Positions 7,954 through 16,779 of a stretch of 33,524 bases of DNA are shown here, one piece after another. Numbering within the stretch: the first letter of the stretch is position 1; each line of letters starts with the position of its first letter. The DNA is from an uncultured Gammaproteobacteria bacterium (GTDB taxonomy: Bacteria; Pseudomonadota; Gammaproteobacteria; Enterobacterales; Succinivibrionaceae): assembly GCA_900315395.1 (NCBI GenBank), contig OMZC01000072.1:1-33524 (forward strand), written 5' to 3'. Under the pieces are notes generated by a model, which had not been told where the DNA came from, ran no database searches, and was given only the letters and a program-made list of their open reading frames with translations. Made by a program: the position numbers and the translations under genes.

Positions 7954-7987
7954 TAAGAAGATTGTAAAAATGCGAGATAGAAGGGAT

Positions 7988-8010
7988 AAAAAAAGCAACC
8001 ATTTGGTTGC
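7988..8010 (-). terminator. Rho-independent terminator of the tRNA-Asn unit
   Basis: On the - strand GCAACC-AAAT-GGTTGC is followed by seven T. It starts 10 bases beyond the 3' CCA of the distal tRNA. Confidence 0.9.
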
Positions 8011-8020
8011 CTAGAGTTTT

Positions 8021-8096
8021 TGGCTCCTCCTGCGGGACTTGAACCTGCGACATACGGATTAACAGTCCGCCGTTCTACCGACTGAACTAAGGAGGA
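8021..8096 (-). tRNA. tRNA-Asn(GTT), distal copy
   Basis: This is a 76-base cloverleaf including encoded CCA. The acceptor stem TCCTCCT pairs perfectly with AGGAGGA; the discriminator is G; the D arm is GTTCAGTCGGTAGAAC; the anticodon loop CTGTTAA gives GTT; the T loop is TTCAAGT. The T stem GCAGG/CCCGC has one A-C mismatch (51-63). It is identical to the copy at 8124-8199. Confidence 0.97.
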
Positions 8097-8123
8097 ACTC
8101 CAAAAATAGATTTTCGTTTTTCA

Positions 8124-8199
8124 TGGCTCCTCCTGCGGGACTTGAACCTGCGACATACGGATTAACAGTCCGCCGTTCTACCGACTGAACTAAGGAGGA
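8124..8199 (-). tRNA. tRNA-Asn(GTT), promoter-proximal copy
   Basis: Same 76-base sequence as the 8021-8096 copy, with encoded CCA and anticodon GTT; the copies are separated by 27 bases. It carries the same A51-C63 mismatch in the T stem. Both copies are transcribed leftward from the promoter at 8220-8248. Confidence 0.97.
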
Positions 8200-8219
8200 A
8201 CACCGTGAAAACGCAGATG

Positions 8220-8272
8220 ATTATAAAGACAAAGTGTAATGGTGTCAACACTTTTTGGTAAAAAATTTTTTA
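8220..8272 (-). promoter_or_regulatory. Consensus promoter with UP element for the tRNA-Asn genes
   Basis: On the - strand TTGACA (8248-8243), a 17-base spacer and TATAAT (8225-8220) match the sigma-70 consensus exactly. Immediately upstream, 8272-8251 reads TA, A5, T6, ACC, A5, G. This satisfies every defined position of the alpha-CTD UP-element consensus (NNAAAWWTWTTTTNNNAAANNN). Such promoters drive stable-RNA genes. Confidence 0.92.
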
Positions 8273-8327
8273 TAAAACAATCATCAAAACGTTTTTTAGC
8301 CTACAAAAGCGATATAAATGCCTTCTG

Positions 8328-9992
8328 TTACTTTATGTATTTTTCCCAATGCTCGCCTTTTAACTTATAGAAATCCTGATGCTGGAAATTCATATAGTAA
8401 GCATTAGTAGATTCAGCTATAAAAGCTGTTTGTGGTAAATCGTAAAAGACATCTGCAATCTTATCTGTCTTGCTGTCTTCTTCGTTTTTAGCAAAGACAT
8501 TGTCTTCAATTGAACGCTTTACAATCTCGGAAATAGCCAAATAGCTATAGAATCCTTTGATCCTCTGAGTCTTGTGAGCCTTAGCAGTACCCCCCCCTAC
8601 AGCATTTCTCTGTGCACCTAAGAAGCTTACGCCTACAGGAATTCTAGTGATCTTATCAGTAGGAATTTCTCTTAGTTTTGCAATCTGCATCTTATCGCCA
8701 CGGATAGCAGCACCATGCTCTGGCACCATGATAAAGAGGGTATTTCTGTTTGAATCTCTAATATCTTTAATAAAATCCTCAAGATTGTCTAACAGGAGCT
8801 TTAAACGAGGAGCATAGCTCTGTGATTTCTTTTCACCAGCTAATCTGTTACCGTCGTGTAAAGATAAGAGGTTCATAAAAGTAATGTTGTTAACATTGCC
8901 GTTTCTTGCAATGTTGTTTACATAGGCTTTAAATAAGTCTGAGTCACTTCTAATAGCACTTCCATCAAATGCGTTGTACTTTACAGCAAGTTTTGACAGA
9001 TCATGGATATTCTCGTTTAAACCACCTAAATCATGTAAGGTCTTTAGATAGTCACCGTATTTACCGTTGTGGTCAAAGTAAACTTCACTTTGATAACCTA
9101 ATTGTTCAACAGAGGTAATCAGCTCACATTCAGATCTTCTTTCCTTATACATCTGAGCTTCAGTCATCTGACCGCAGTTAGAACGTAATAATCTTAAAGA
9201 TGATGGAGTTGAATATGAGGATACAGAGTTAAAGGTATCGAAGCTGAAATCAAAGGTTCTAAACAAAGGATGCTTTAACAGATTTGAAGCTTCAATATCA
9301 TCTGTTGCCATAGAACAGATATTCACAATTACTATATCAAATGGTGTGAAGTTCTCTGGCAATGTAGAAGGCATGGTTACAATACGCTGCCTTTCTAACT
9401 CCAAAAAAGTTTGTAAGTAGTTCTCAACACCCTGACTGTCAGCTGTTCCTATCTGTGGAGGAATATCAGCACTATCTGCAACTACATTTTCTACAGACTG
9501 TGATTTGCTCTCTTTAGCCACACTTAAAGCTGAAATATTAAGGCAAGCTACAGTTATAAAGCAGATAACAACAATAGTTGTAACTTTTAAAAAGTCATTG
9601 ATAAAGAAGACTGCAATAAATAACAGTACAAAGATACCTAAGTAGCTAAAATCAAAGTAATCTGAAACAAAGGTTGAGAGTAACTCAAAGACGCCTGCTA
9701 TACCTTTCTCATCATAAACTACCTGAGGTGAGAGCATTGGCAGGTAACTGTCGTGATAGATCAGAACAAGACCAAAGATGATTAGAATAGTCTTATAAAC
9801 CTTATTTAAAGGCTTTACTCTAATAGAGAATAGGCAGAGTAAAAACAGCACTAAATTCAATGCAAAATCAAATCCAGACAAATTCATGAAATAGAGTCCG
9901 AATTTGAACAGGAAATATGTTCCAACTAGACTGCTTATTCTTAATGAAAAAGATAGCTTAGTTTTGATAATTTCTTTTAATGCCTTAAACAT
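8328..9992 (-). CDS. bcsG: BcsG, cellulose phosphoethanolamine transferase (catalytically intact copy)
   Basis: This 554-residue inner-membrane protein (E. coli BcsG 559) has an N-terminal membrane domain of about five segments (residues 20-160) and a periplasmic alkaline-phosphatase-superfamily domain. BcsG transfers phosphoethanolamine from phosphatidylethanolamine to cellulose. All key residues of E. coli BcsG are present at a constant offset of 17: zinc ligand Cys226 (NICSMATDD; C243), nucleophile Ser261 (SYSTPS; S278), His379 (SLHDGN; H396), and Glu425-His426 (VPEHGAA; E442/H443). It is the last gene of the bcs operon, 116 bases after the degenerate copy. That gap holds an 18-base direct repeat. 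Its ribosome site is weak (AGGCAG). No clear terminator follows. Confidence 0.93.
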   Translation of the reverse strand: MFKALKEIIKTKLSFSLRISSLVGTYFLFKFGLYFMNLSGFDFALNLVLFLLCLFSIRVKPLNKVYKTILIIFGLVLIYHDSYLPMLSPQVVYDEKGIAGVFELLSTFVSDYFDFSYLGIFVLLFIAVFFINDFLKVTTIVVICFITVACLNISALSVAKESKSQSVENVVADSADIPPQIGTADSQGVENYLQTFLELERQRIVTMPSTLPENFTPFDIVIVNICSMATDDIEASNLLKHPLFRTFDFSFDTFNSVSSYSTPSSLRLLRSNCGQMTEAQMYKERRSECELITSVEQLGYQSEVYFDHNGKYGDYLKTLHDLGGLNENIHDLSKLAVKYNAFDGSAIRSDSDLFKAYVNNIARNGNVNNITFMNLLSLHDGNRLAGEKKSQSYAPRLKLLLDNLEDFIKDIRDSNRNTLFIMVPEHGAAIRGDKMQIAKLREIPTDKITRIPVGVSFLGAQRNAVGGGTAKAHKTQRIKGFYSYLAISEIVKRSIEDNVFAKNEEDSKTDKIADVFYDLPQTAFIAESTNAYYMNFQHQDFYKLKGEHWEKYIK

Positions 9993-10020
9993 ACTGCCTA
10001 ATCTCTTACTTTGTTTATCT

Positions 10021-10071
10021 TTATGTTTGTTGATTGTTATTTTTTGTTAATCGTTATGTTTGTTGATTGTT
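10021..10071. repeat. 18-base direct repeat between the two bcsG genes
   Basis: TTATGTTTGTTGATTGTT occurs exactly at 10021-10038 and 10054-10071, period 33. A third, weaker run (TTTGTT) flanks each copy. It lies in the only sizeable gap (116 bases) inside the operon, upstream of the intact bcsG on the - strand. It could be a local duplication, a regulator site or a leader element for the last gene. Confidence 0.6.
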
Positions 10072-10108
10072 GTATTTATTTTTTAGTTAACTTCTCTACG
10101 ACAGCTTA

Positions 10109-11701
10109 CTACTCTGTGTATTGTGTCCAATCATCAGATGCTGTCTTGTAGAAGAATTTGTCTTTAAACTGTAAGAACACTGCATTCTCATTTTCATCAA
10201 CAGGGGAGGTTTGAGACAGATCTTCAGTTAAAGCTAAATTAGACATCACATTATCTTCATAGAAGATGTTGCCATCGATAGCTCTCTTGATTAAATGAGC
10301 AACACTCATATAGCTAGTAGGAGAGGTTACATTGATAGCAGATGCTCTTTGCTTGTGACTTATAAATTTAATCATAGCAGTTACATTTGTAAGAGTATGT
10401 GATGGAATATCCTTTACACCCTTTAACTGTGTTCTATCACCTTGTAGGGCAGAACCATCAGATGGTAAGAGCACAAATAAGGTGTCGTTTGGTAGACCTG
10501 ATAAGTAATCTACAAACTTGTCCAAATTTAATAAGAAGTCTTTTAAGACCATATCATATTCAGTCTCGCCCTTTACGTTGTCAGCAAGTGACATACGTAA
10601 GAATGAGAACATCTGATTATTATGATCCTGTCTTTGAGCTTCAATATACTCAGACATTACATCAATATGATTTAATGTAGTCAGTAACTGATTTGGTTTT
10701 GCCTTATTCTCAATCATTTGAGATGGGAACTCAGTTCTTTCCTGTAAGAATTTGGCAATCTTAAAGTTGTCATCTTTTCTGTCAAACAGGAATTGACCCT
10801 GATAACCTAATCTTTCTAATGATCTGAACAGTGAGCAACTCTTGTTGTCTTTTAAGAGTTCTTCACGTGATTTCTGACCACAAATAGAATCAAACAGACG
10901 TAAAGTTGCTTCTTTTTTATCAGTAGTAACAGAGTTAAAGTCACTTAAATAAATATCAAATCTCTTTAAAACAGCATGCTCTTTAGCATTGTGCACATAA
11001 AGATCTTTGTTAGACATGCCACTTACCTGTAAAACTACAATATTAAATGGCTTGAAGTTCTTTCTTAAGTGACCTGGATAATCTATCTTTCTGTCAGCTT
11101 CTTTTTCATAGAAGGTCTCAAGATAACGCTGCAGATTGGATTTTGTAAAATTACCTCTCTTCTCAACTAAGTCCTTGTTGGTCTTAGTAGCAATAAAGCT
11201 GTCATTTACTGTAATTCTGTCATCGTTATCGATGATATTCTTTAAGAATTCGGTAGGAACTACTACTGTAGCAAAGATAAGTAAATAGGTGATGGTAATT
11301 ACTCTTACAAAGCGGGCAGCAAAATATAAAACTGCAATAGCTAAGATAAAAGCAAAGATCATCTTTAAGTTTACAAAGCCTTCAATAAACTCAACGATGT
11401 AGCCTAAAGAGAAGTCTGTAAGGTTATTTCTCTGGGCAATCATCTGCTCGACAGATGGCAGATAACTGTCATGGTAGAACAAGGCAAAGGTAGCAATAAC
11501 TACAATTGTTCTGTAGAACTTGTTGAAATACTTATTTCCAAAATAAAGACAAATAGCTGTAAAGCCTAAAAGATTTAGCAACAGTGAAAAGTCGATAAAT
11601 CCTGTTAGGTACAGACCTACTTTGAAAATATATAAAGAGGAGAAAAATAAAGATCCTCTAAAACTTACTTTAGGTTTTAATGCGTTAAGTTCAGTATTCA
11701 T
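10109..11701 (-). CDS. BcsG paralogue lacking all catalytic and zinc residues (predicted pseudoenzyme)
   Basis: This 530-residue protein is colinear with the intact BcsG at 8328-9992: the same membrane segments (the FYHDSYLPS loop matches IYHDSYLPM), the same PFNIVVLQ...FNSV...LRLF-x-x-ICGQ core, and the same tail (FKDKFFYKTASDDWTQYTE against FQHQDFYKLKGEHWEKYIK). Each active-site position differs: zinc Cys becomes Ser227, nucleophile Ser becomes Lys262, His becomes Ala373, and Glu-His becomes Ser414-Asp415. The frame is intact and the protein near full length, so it looks maintained rather than decaying. It follows bcsF by 5 bases, the normal bcsG position. A phosphoethanolamine transferase role is excluded by the residues; a scaffold or regulatory role in the Bcs complex is inference. 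Confidence 0.88.
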   Translation of the reverse strand: MNTELNALKPKVSFRGSLFFSSLYIFKVGLYLTGFIDFSLLLNLLGFTAICLYFGNKYFNKFYRTIVVIATFALFYHDSYLPSVEQMIAQRNNLTDFSLGYIVEFIEGFVNLKMIFAFILAIAVLYFAARFVRVITITYLLIFATVVVPTEFLKNIIDNDDRITVNDSFIATKTNKDLVEKRGNFTKSNLQRYLETFYEKEADRKIDYPGHLRKNFKPFNIVVLQVSGMSNKDLYVHNAKEHAVLKRFDIYLSDFNSVTTDKKEATLRLFDSICGQKSREELLKDNKSCSLFRSLERLGYQGQFLFDRKDDNFKIAKFLQERTEFPSQMIENKAKPNQLLTTLNHIDVMSEYIEAQRQDHNNQMFSFLRMSLADNVKGETEYDMVLKDFLLNLDKFVDYLSGLPNDTLFVLLPSDGSALQGDRTQLKGVKDIPSHTLTNVTAMIKFISHKQRASAINVTSPTSYMSVAHLIKRAIDGNIFYEDNVMSNLALTEDLSQTSPVDENENAVFLQFKDKFFYKTASDDWTQYTE

Positions 11702-11706
11702 GCTTA

Positions 11707-11892
11707 TTATTTCTTTATGAAGTCTTTAAATGCACCTTTGTCTTTCAGTTTTGAGCGAAATTTGGTTGATAATCTGAAAATAACGCGATATTTATCAAAA
11801 GTCTTTCTTAAAAAGAATCCTACTGGAATAAATAATATTCCACATAACGCAACTAGTTCTACGATATCAACTAATGGCAGAGTATCAAGCAT
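11707..11892 (-). CDS. bcsF: BcsF, small membrane protein of the cellulose complex
   Basis: I assign 61 residues (E. coli BcsF 63) starting MLDTLPLVDIVELVALCGILF. There is one transmembrane helix (about residues 9-26, ending IPVGFFLRK) followed by a basic cytoplasmic tail, the BcsF pattern. BcsF recruits BcsE to the membrane and belongs to the BcsEFG module. An ATG at 11892 is preferred over upstream in-frame ATGs (11901, 11916) because GGAAGGA ends 8 bases before it. It overlaps the bcsE stop by 8 bases, implying translational coupling. Confidence 0.85.
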   Translation of the reverse strand: MLDTLPLVDIVELVALCGILFIPVGFFLRKTFDKYRVIFRLSTKFRSKLKDKGAFKDFIKK

Positions 11893-13486
11893 CTTGTTCA
11901 TCCTTCCATAGTTCATTCATGGATACAGGCACTGCTGTTACAAGCTTAGTATCTGCCAAATCATAGATACTCTTAGCTTTCTTCTTCATCAATTCTTCTT
12001 GTCTTTGTTTTGTAATGATTTCATGCATGATGTTTACATCTTCAAAGGAATCAAACTCAGTAGATCCAAGATCTTTAATCTCAGATACAATTCCTTGATA
12101 GGTATATACAGCAGAGCAGGTCTTAAATAATGTAGTTGGTTTAGTATTAAATGTGTGTTCAAGAGTAATCGCTAACTCACCTTCACGGCAGCTTGGTAAG
12201 TAGAGAATAATGTAGCCGTGCATAACGGTACAGTAGTCACCACCACGCTTAGGTTTGAACTGGCTTACACACATTTTCTCGGTAAGACCATCTTTAACCG
12301 TAAGTTTAGCTAAAGTTCCTCTTAAATTAGATTCTTCTAGATTATGTGAAATTAAATTCTGCACTTTAACAATAAAGTCTTTTGGCATTAAGAAGCCTTT
12401 GCCTTCATTATCAATTAAGTGGTAGTTGTCTTTAATTTCATTAAAACTCTTACTGATGTTCTTTTGGAAAACAAGAGTTTTTAGTGTTGGTAACATCGCA
12501 TTGATGTAGGTGCCTTTTGCATCTGTTTCAAAGATGAAGTTAGCACCGCAGGTAATTAAAAATTGCTCAGAATTTGCTCTGATGCCTCTTACCTTCTCAA
12601 TAACAATGATCTTTAAGTTACTACCTCTAGTAGTTCTTAGCTTATAAACATATTCAGCTGTTTCATCAATAGAGTCTCGAGAGGTAACAGTTAAGAATAC
12701 AGATGCTGCTGTTGCATTCTCAATAGCATCTTCAAACAGCTCTTTATTAGAATAGAATCTCTTAACATTGTTATATACAGCACTGTCAGGAGTGAAAGTG
12801 TTGTCTGTAATATAACAGGTGTTCTCATCAATAGAAGCTAAAAGATTAGTATCAGCAACAACTAATTCAATGCCGTTTTCATCAATCTTAATTTGGTTGT
12901 TTGACTGAATAAAATGACCATCAGGCTCTCTCCAGAACAGGGTATTCATCAAAATACCGTTAGGTCTGTCTGTAAATGATACTAGGCCTGAATAATGGGT
13001 ACTCTCTCTTAACAGTCTCTTTACAAGAGCATCCTCATAAAGACCGTGAGTAATAACTACAACTGATAAAGAAGACTCAATGGCATATTCTTCTAAAGAA
13101 GCTAAAGTGTTCTGTAACTGCTTTTCAGATAACTTATTTAAAAGTGTATCCTGCAATAAAACTACAACTAATGAGTTTTCATCTGTTACTTTTTGTAATG
13201 AAAGATCTCTTGTAATACTGGTAACGTCTAAAGTGTTCTCATCATACTCATAAACGTGAGCTTTGATAGAATCTACAATATCCTTGTTATCAAGATAAGA
13301 GATCATCTTATCAGGCTCAATACCACCTACAACTAAGAATCTTAAATAGTCTTCTTTACTGTTGCGATATAAACAGTTTAATGCCAGATTTACAGCAATC
13401 TGTTTGCTTGAGGTTGTCAAAAGATACAAACAGCCCTGCTGCAATTCCTGTAACTGGGATATAAGATTATTAATGCCTAAATCCAT
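11885..13486 (-). CDS. bcsE: BcsE, c-di-GMP-binding cellulose regulator
   Basis: This 533-residue protein (E. coli 523) is the cytoplasmic c-di-GMP sensor that boosts cellulose output with BcsF and the BcsRQ pair. The N-terminal region is NTPase/REC-like (HGLYEDALVKRLLRESTHYSGLVSF near 147-171). The C-terminal GIL domain carries the c-di-GMP I-site-like RxGD motif as RGGD at 414-417, almost the same position as in E. coli (R415). The ATG is 6 bases after the bcsC stop. In E. coli bcsEFG is transcribed divergently from bcsRQABZC; here it is co-directional and continuous with it. Confidence 0.92.
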   Translation of the reverse strand: MDLGINNLISQLQELQQGCLYLLTTSSKQIAVNLALNCLYRNSKEDYLRFLVVGGIEPDKMISYLDNKDIVDSIKAHVYEYDENTLDVTSITRDLSLQKVTDENSLVVVLLQDTLLNKLSEKQLQNTLASLEEYAIESSLSVVVITHGLYEDALVKRLLRESTHYSGLVSFTDRPNGILMNTLFWREPDGHFIQSNNQIKIDENGIELVVADTNLLASIDENTCYITDNTFTPDSAVYNNVKRFYSNKELFEDAIENATAASVFLTVTSRDSIDETAEYVYKLRTTRGSNLKIIVIEKVRGIRANSEQFLITCGANFIFETDAKGTYINAMLPTLKTLVFQKNISKSFNEIKDNYHLIDNEGKGFLMPKDFIVKVQNLISHNLEESNLRGTLAKLTVKDGLTEKMCVSQFKPKRGGDYCTVMHGYIILYLPSCREGELAITLEHTFNTKPTTLFKTCSAVYTYQGIVSEIKDLGSTEFDSFEDVNIMHEIITKQRQEELMKKKAKSIYDLADTKLVTAVPVSMNELWKDEQDA

Positions 13487-13492
13487 TCTTTC

Positions 13493-16400
13493 TTACCACT
13501 CCACGTAAGGTGTAGGTCCTGAAGGAGGCATTGGTAAATCTCCCTTCCAGGCATCCATATAGTATCTGAAGTACAGAGTTCCGTTTAAAGGTGAGTAGTC
13601 ATCTGACTTAATAGCTCTAATCTGAGCGCCAACTACGAAATGGCTGCCAAAGCGTTTTTCAGCTGAAGCGGTGATACCACCACCAATGGTAGTAGATGAA
13701 CTCTTAGTAGTTACAGCATCATAATCAGATGATAGATAGTATTTTGATTTTAATGGATAACGGTCAATACTATCTGTAGTTGCATGGCTCAATGACAATG
13801 AAGCTTCAATTGCATAAGAGAAGTCGTCATATCTTCTCATGTAAGCCAATGACAGAGAGGTTGAATAGTACTGCTGAGGTGAATAGTAACCACCCTGTGA
13901 GAAGGTATAACCTGACAGATCCTTGTCATAGTGCATGTACATAGCGCTAGGGGAGAGAGTTAATCTCTCATTAGGTCTGTTGATTAAGTGATAGTAATAT
14001 CCACCCATGAATGAAAGCTTGGTGTTTGAAGCAACATCTGTTCCTTTTAGAACTTCTACTCCGCCTTTCATCCAGAAACCTGAGTACTCATTGATATAGT
14101 TACTTACAGTTAAAGAAGCACCTGTCTTCTTAACTGCACCCCATAACTTGCCATCAGCTGGATCTCTATCACCAAAGTATGAGAGTAGAGAATTGTCTAA
14201 AGCACGATGGTAGAAGTATGGTGTAAATGACCAGTCTTTGTAATCAATATAGGTTCTAAAGCCGCCAACGATAGCGTTAGACTTAACCTGATTACCTGAA
14301 ATCTTTGGTGCTGTACCAATATCAGCATGGAAGACTTCATTATCATAAGATAAAGCATAAGTATTGATGCTTCTCTTATGAGCAGAGGTATCGTTACAGC
14401 CTGTTGCAAAGCATGAACCGAACATATCGTTATACTCGCCACCTGTTAGAGTACCTGCATCGGTTACAGTTCTGTCAGTCTGGAAGGCAACTCTACCGCT
14501 TAACATATGGAAAGAGATGTTTAGTACATTGATAAAGCCTTTGTTATCAGAGTAACCGCCATGACCTGAATCTCTGATAAATCTAATAGAATCAGTAATT
14601 ACAGTATTGTGCTCCTGGTAGTACTCAGCACCACGAGATGCAATTGACTGGCGTAACCAGTCCTGTGGCTCATCAGGGGTTCTTAAAGCTTTGGTATAAA
14701 GCTCATCATCACTGTAAAGGCCAATCTTGTCATCATAAATTGCCAGAGCTTTTCTGTAATCGTCTAAAGCTTTAGTGTCATTTTTGTACTGCTCGCCTTC
14801 AATTACAGCAATGTTTCTTTGCATCCAAGCTTTAGTCATTCTCTTTTCACTTTCAGACACTTCAAGATCTTGTGTCTGATAGTTATTAGGACGAGCATTT
14901 AAATCTGAGACTAAAACTACGCCATCATCGTCAGTTTTAGCACTTTCGTTATTCTTACCGTCATCAGCAAGGCCTGATTCATAGACAGCAATGGCATCGT
15001 CAAATCTATTAAGATCAGAGAATAATTCACCTAAAGCTCTTTGATTATCTAAAGACAGGCTCTTTGAGTTAGCTTTTAGTGACAGTGCAACTTCAGATGC
15101 CTTCTCGTCATCGCCTAACTCATGATAAATCTGAGCTAAACGTAACTTTGAATAGGTCTGAGTGTCATCCTTGGCTATCGCATCTTTTAATACAGCTACA
15201 GCTCTCTTTAAATCACCTGCTTCATACAAGTATTGAGCTAAAGTAGCTTCTACGTATGGAGTCTTGTATTTTTCAATTGATCTGATAGCGCCTTTTAAAT
15301 CACCTTTAGCATAAAGCTTGTTTGCTTTTTCAATGGCTAAAGATTCTTCAAAACGAGCGATGTTCTCATCAATACTCTGACTGGTGCCCTTATATGGCTT
15401 TAAGACCTTAAGTGCTTTTTTAGTATTGCCTGACTTATCTAAGATTAGAGCATGAGCAAAAGCATACTCTGAGGTCTTTTTAACAGTAGGGGATACATTC
15501 TCAATGGTCTTAAGCGCAGCATAGCTATCACCTTTTTCTAATAAAAGGTTTGATAAAGCATAGGCATTCCATACAGAGGTGTTGTCTATCTTTAAAGCTT
15601 TCATGTACCAGAAGATAGCATTATCTCTGTCGCCTTTTTGCTGATAATCATCAGCAATGTTGGCATAGAGATCGCCCTTTAAAGAGATCATTGATTGAGC
15701 AATTCTCTTTCTCTCATCAGCTGATTCTTTCTTTGAATTTTCAACAGCTAAAGTTGAGTATTTATCAAAAAGAGGTTCGTTCTTTTCTAAAACAGCGCAT
15801 CTAGCTAGTCCCACATAAGCATAAGGACTGTCTTTCATGATGTCAGTTGCTTTTAAATATAGAGCTGCAGCTTCTTTTACTTTTCCTGCATCTAATAACT
15901 TATCAGCTTCATCAATCATTCTGTAGTAGGTACTGTAGTTTAGAATTTCCTGCCAGTAAGCTGCATCAGGATTGTCAGGATCAGTCTTAAGAGCTTTCTT
16001 TAAGTTATTTTGAGCAGTAGTAGCCTGCTTAGGATCATCGATGACTTTAATTGCACGATTAGCAAGTAACTGAGCCTTAAAGGTATTGATATCCTTCATA
16101 ACCTCAAATTTGAAGTTACTGTCAGTAGGATCTTCATTTACGATTGACTCTAAGCCACCGATAGCTTCACTCTCACGGCCTTCAATATTACCCATCATTA
16201 CAAAGTAGCGATGTCTTAATGAATGCTCAAGAGGAATACCCATAAGTTCATCCATGTCCTTTACCGCAGCTTCATAGTCACGGTTGTTTTCATGCATGTT
16301 AAATGACTGAAGTTTGATTTTCATCTGAGGGGATGAAATATCATAAAGAGCCTTACCCTGAATGCACTCATAGGAATACTTTCCCATTTTGCACAGTTTC

Positions 16401-16747
16401 TCGATAGCCTCTTTAGCTTCTTCTCTTGCCTTACCGCCTTGATTTACCTTAAAGCGTACATAAGCAATTAGGTATTCTTTTGAAGAACGGCCTGAAACAA
16501 GGGCAAGCTTTTCAAGAGCATTTAACTCTAATGTAGGGTTATAGTTTTTCTTAGCATAGTCTTGGCTCTTTCTGAGCTTTTTGACCTGCTCTAAAAACTC
16601 ACTGCTCTTGATTGCAGGCAGATTAGGCTGCTCCATTTTGATTTGCAAATCGTCTTTTTTTAGCGTCAAGCTCTCACTTGCATGAGCGTTAAACAACGCT
16701 GTGCATGAGATAACGTAAGCTAAAAAGAATAATCGCAAAAACTTCAT
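13493..16747 (-). CDS. bcsC: BcsC, outer-membrane cellulose export porin with periplasmic TPR scaffold
   Basis: This 1084-residue protein (E. coli 1157) begins with a signal peptide (MKFLRLFFLAYVISCTALFNAHA-SE). Residues about 40-640 are tandem TPR-like helices (for example GDRDNAIFWYMKALKIDNTSVWNAYALSNLLLEKGD). From about residue 730 there is the BcsC C-terminal barrel domain, with SGHGGYSDNKG, many Tyr/Ser amphipathic strands and a final aromatic strand ending in Trp. It exports the glucan across the outer membrane and its TPRs bridge the peptidoglycan. Asp/Asn-rich linkers are common. It follows bcsZ by 32 bases. Confidence 0.95.
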   Translation of the reverse strand: MKFLRLFFLAYVISCTALFNAHASESLTLKKDDLQIKMEQPNLPAIKSSEFLEQVKKLRKSQDYAKKNYNPTLELNALEKLALVSGRSSKEYLIAYVRFKVNQGGKAREEAKEAIEKLCKMGKYSYECIQGKALYDISSPQMKIKLQSFNMHENNRDYEAAVKDMDELMGIPLEHSLRHRYFVMMGNIEGRESEAIGGLESIVNEDPTDSNFKFEVMKDINTFKAQLLANRAIKVIDDPKQATTAQNNLKKALKTDPDNPDAAYWQEILNYSTYYRMIDEADKLLDAGKVKEAAALYLKATDIMKDSPYAYVGLARCAVLEKNEPLFDKYSTLAVENSKKESADERKRIAQSMISLKGDLYANIADDYQQKGDRDNAIFWYMKALKIDNTSVWNAYALSNLLLEKGDSYAALKTIENVSPTVKKTSEYAFAHALILDKSGNTKKALKVLKPYKGTSQSIDENIARFEESLAIEKANKLYAKGDLKGAIRSIEKYKTPYVEATLAQYLYEAGDLKRAVAVLKDAIAKDDTQTYSKLRLAQIYHELGDDEKASEVALSLKANSKSLSLDNQRALGELFSDLNRFDDAIAVYESGLADDGKNNESAKTDDDGVVLVSDLNARPNNYQTQDLEVSESEKRMTKAWMQRNIAVIEGEQYKNDTKALDDYRKALAIYDDKIGLYSDDELYTKALRTPDEPQDWLRQSIASRGAEYYQEHNTVITDSIRFIRDSGHGGYSDNKGFINVLNISFHMLSGRVAFQTDRTVTDAGTLTGGEYNDMFGSCFATGCNDTSAHKRSINTYALSYDNEVFHADIGTAPKISGNQVKSNAIVGGFRTYIDYKDWSFTPYFYHRALDNSLLSYFGDRDPADGKLWGAVKKTGASLTVSNYINEYSGFWMKGGVEVLKGTDVASNTKLSFMGGYYYHLINRPNERLTLSPSAMYMHYDKDLSGYTFSQGGYYSPQQYYSTSLSLAYMRRYDDFSYAIEASLSLSHATTDSIDRYPLKSKYYLSSDYDAVTTKSSSTTIGGGITASAEKRFGSHFVVGAQIRAIKSDDYSPLNGTLYFRYYMDAWKGDLPMPPSGPTPYVEW

Positions 16748-16779
16748 AATAACTACTACTTTAATAACTACTTCAAGGC

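Noticed and set aside
8021-8199. Repeat with period 103 as a possible CRISPR or other array
   Set aside because: The repeat units are complete tRNA-Asn cloverleafs.
11893-11916. Upstream starts for bcsF
   Set aside because: GGAAGGA is correctly spaced only for the ATG at 11892, and the resulting length fits the family.
14197-14442. 81-codon frame on the same strand inside bcsC
   Set aside because: Out-of-frame shadow of the BcsC barrel domain; no ribosome site.
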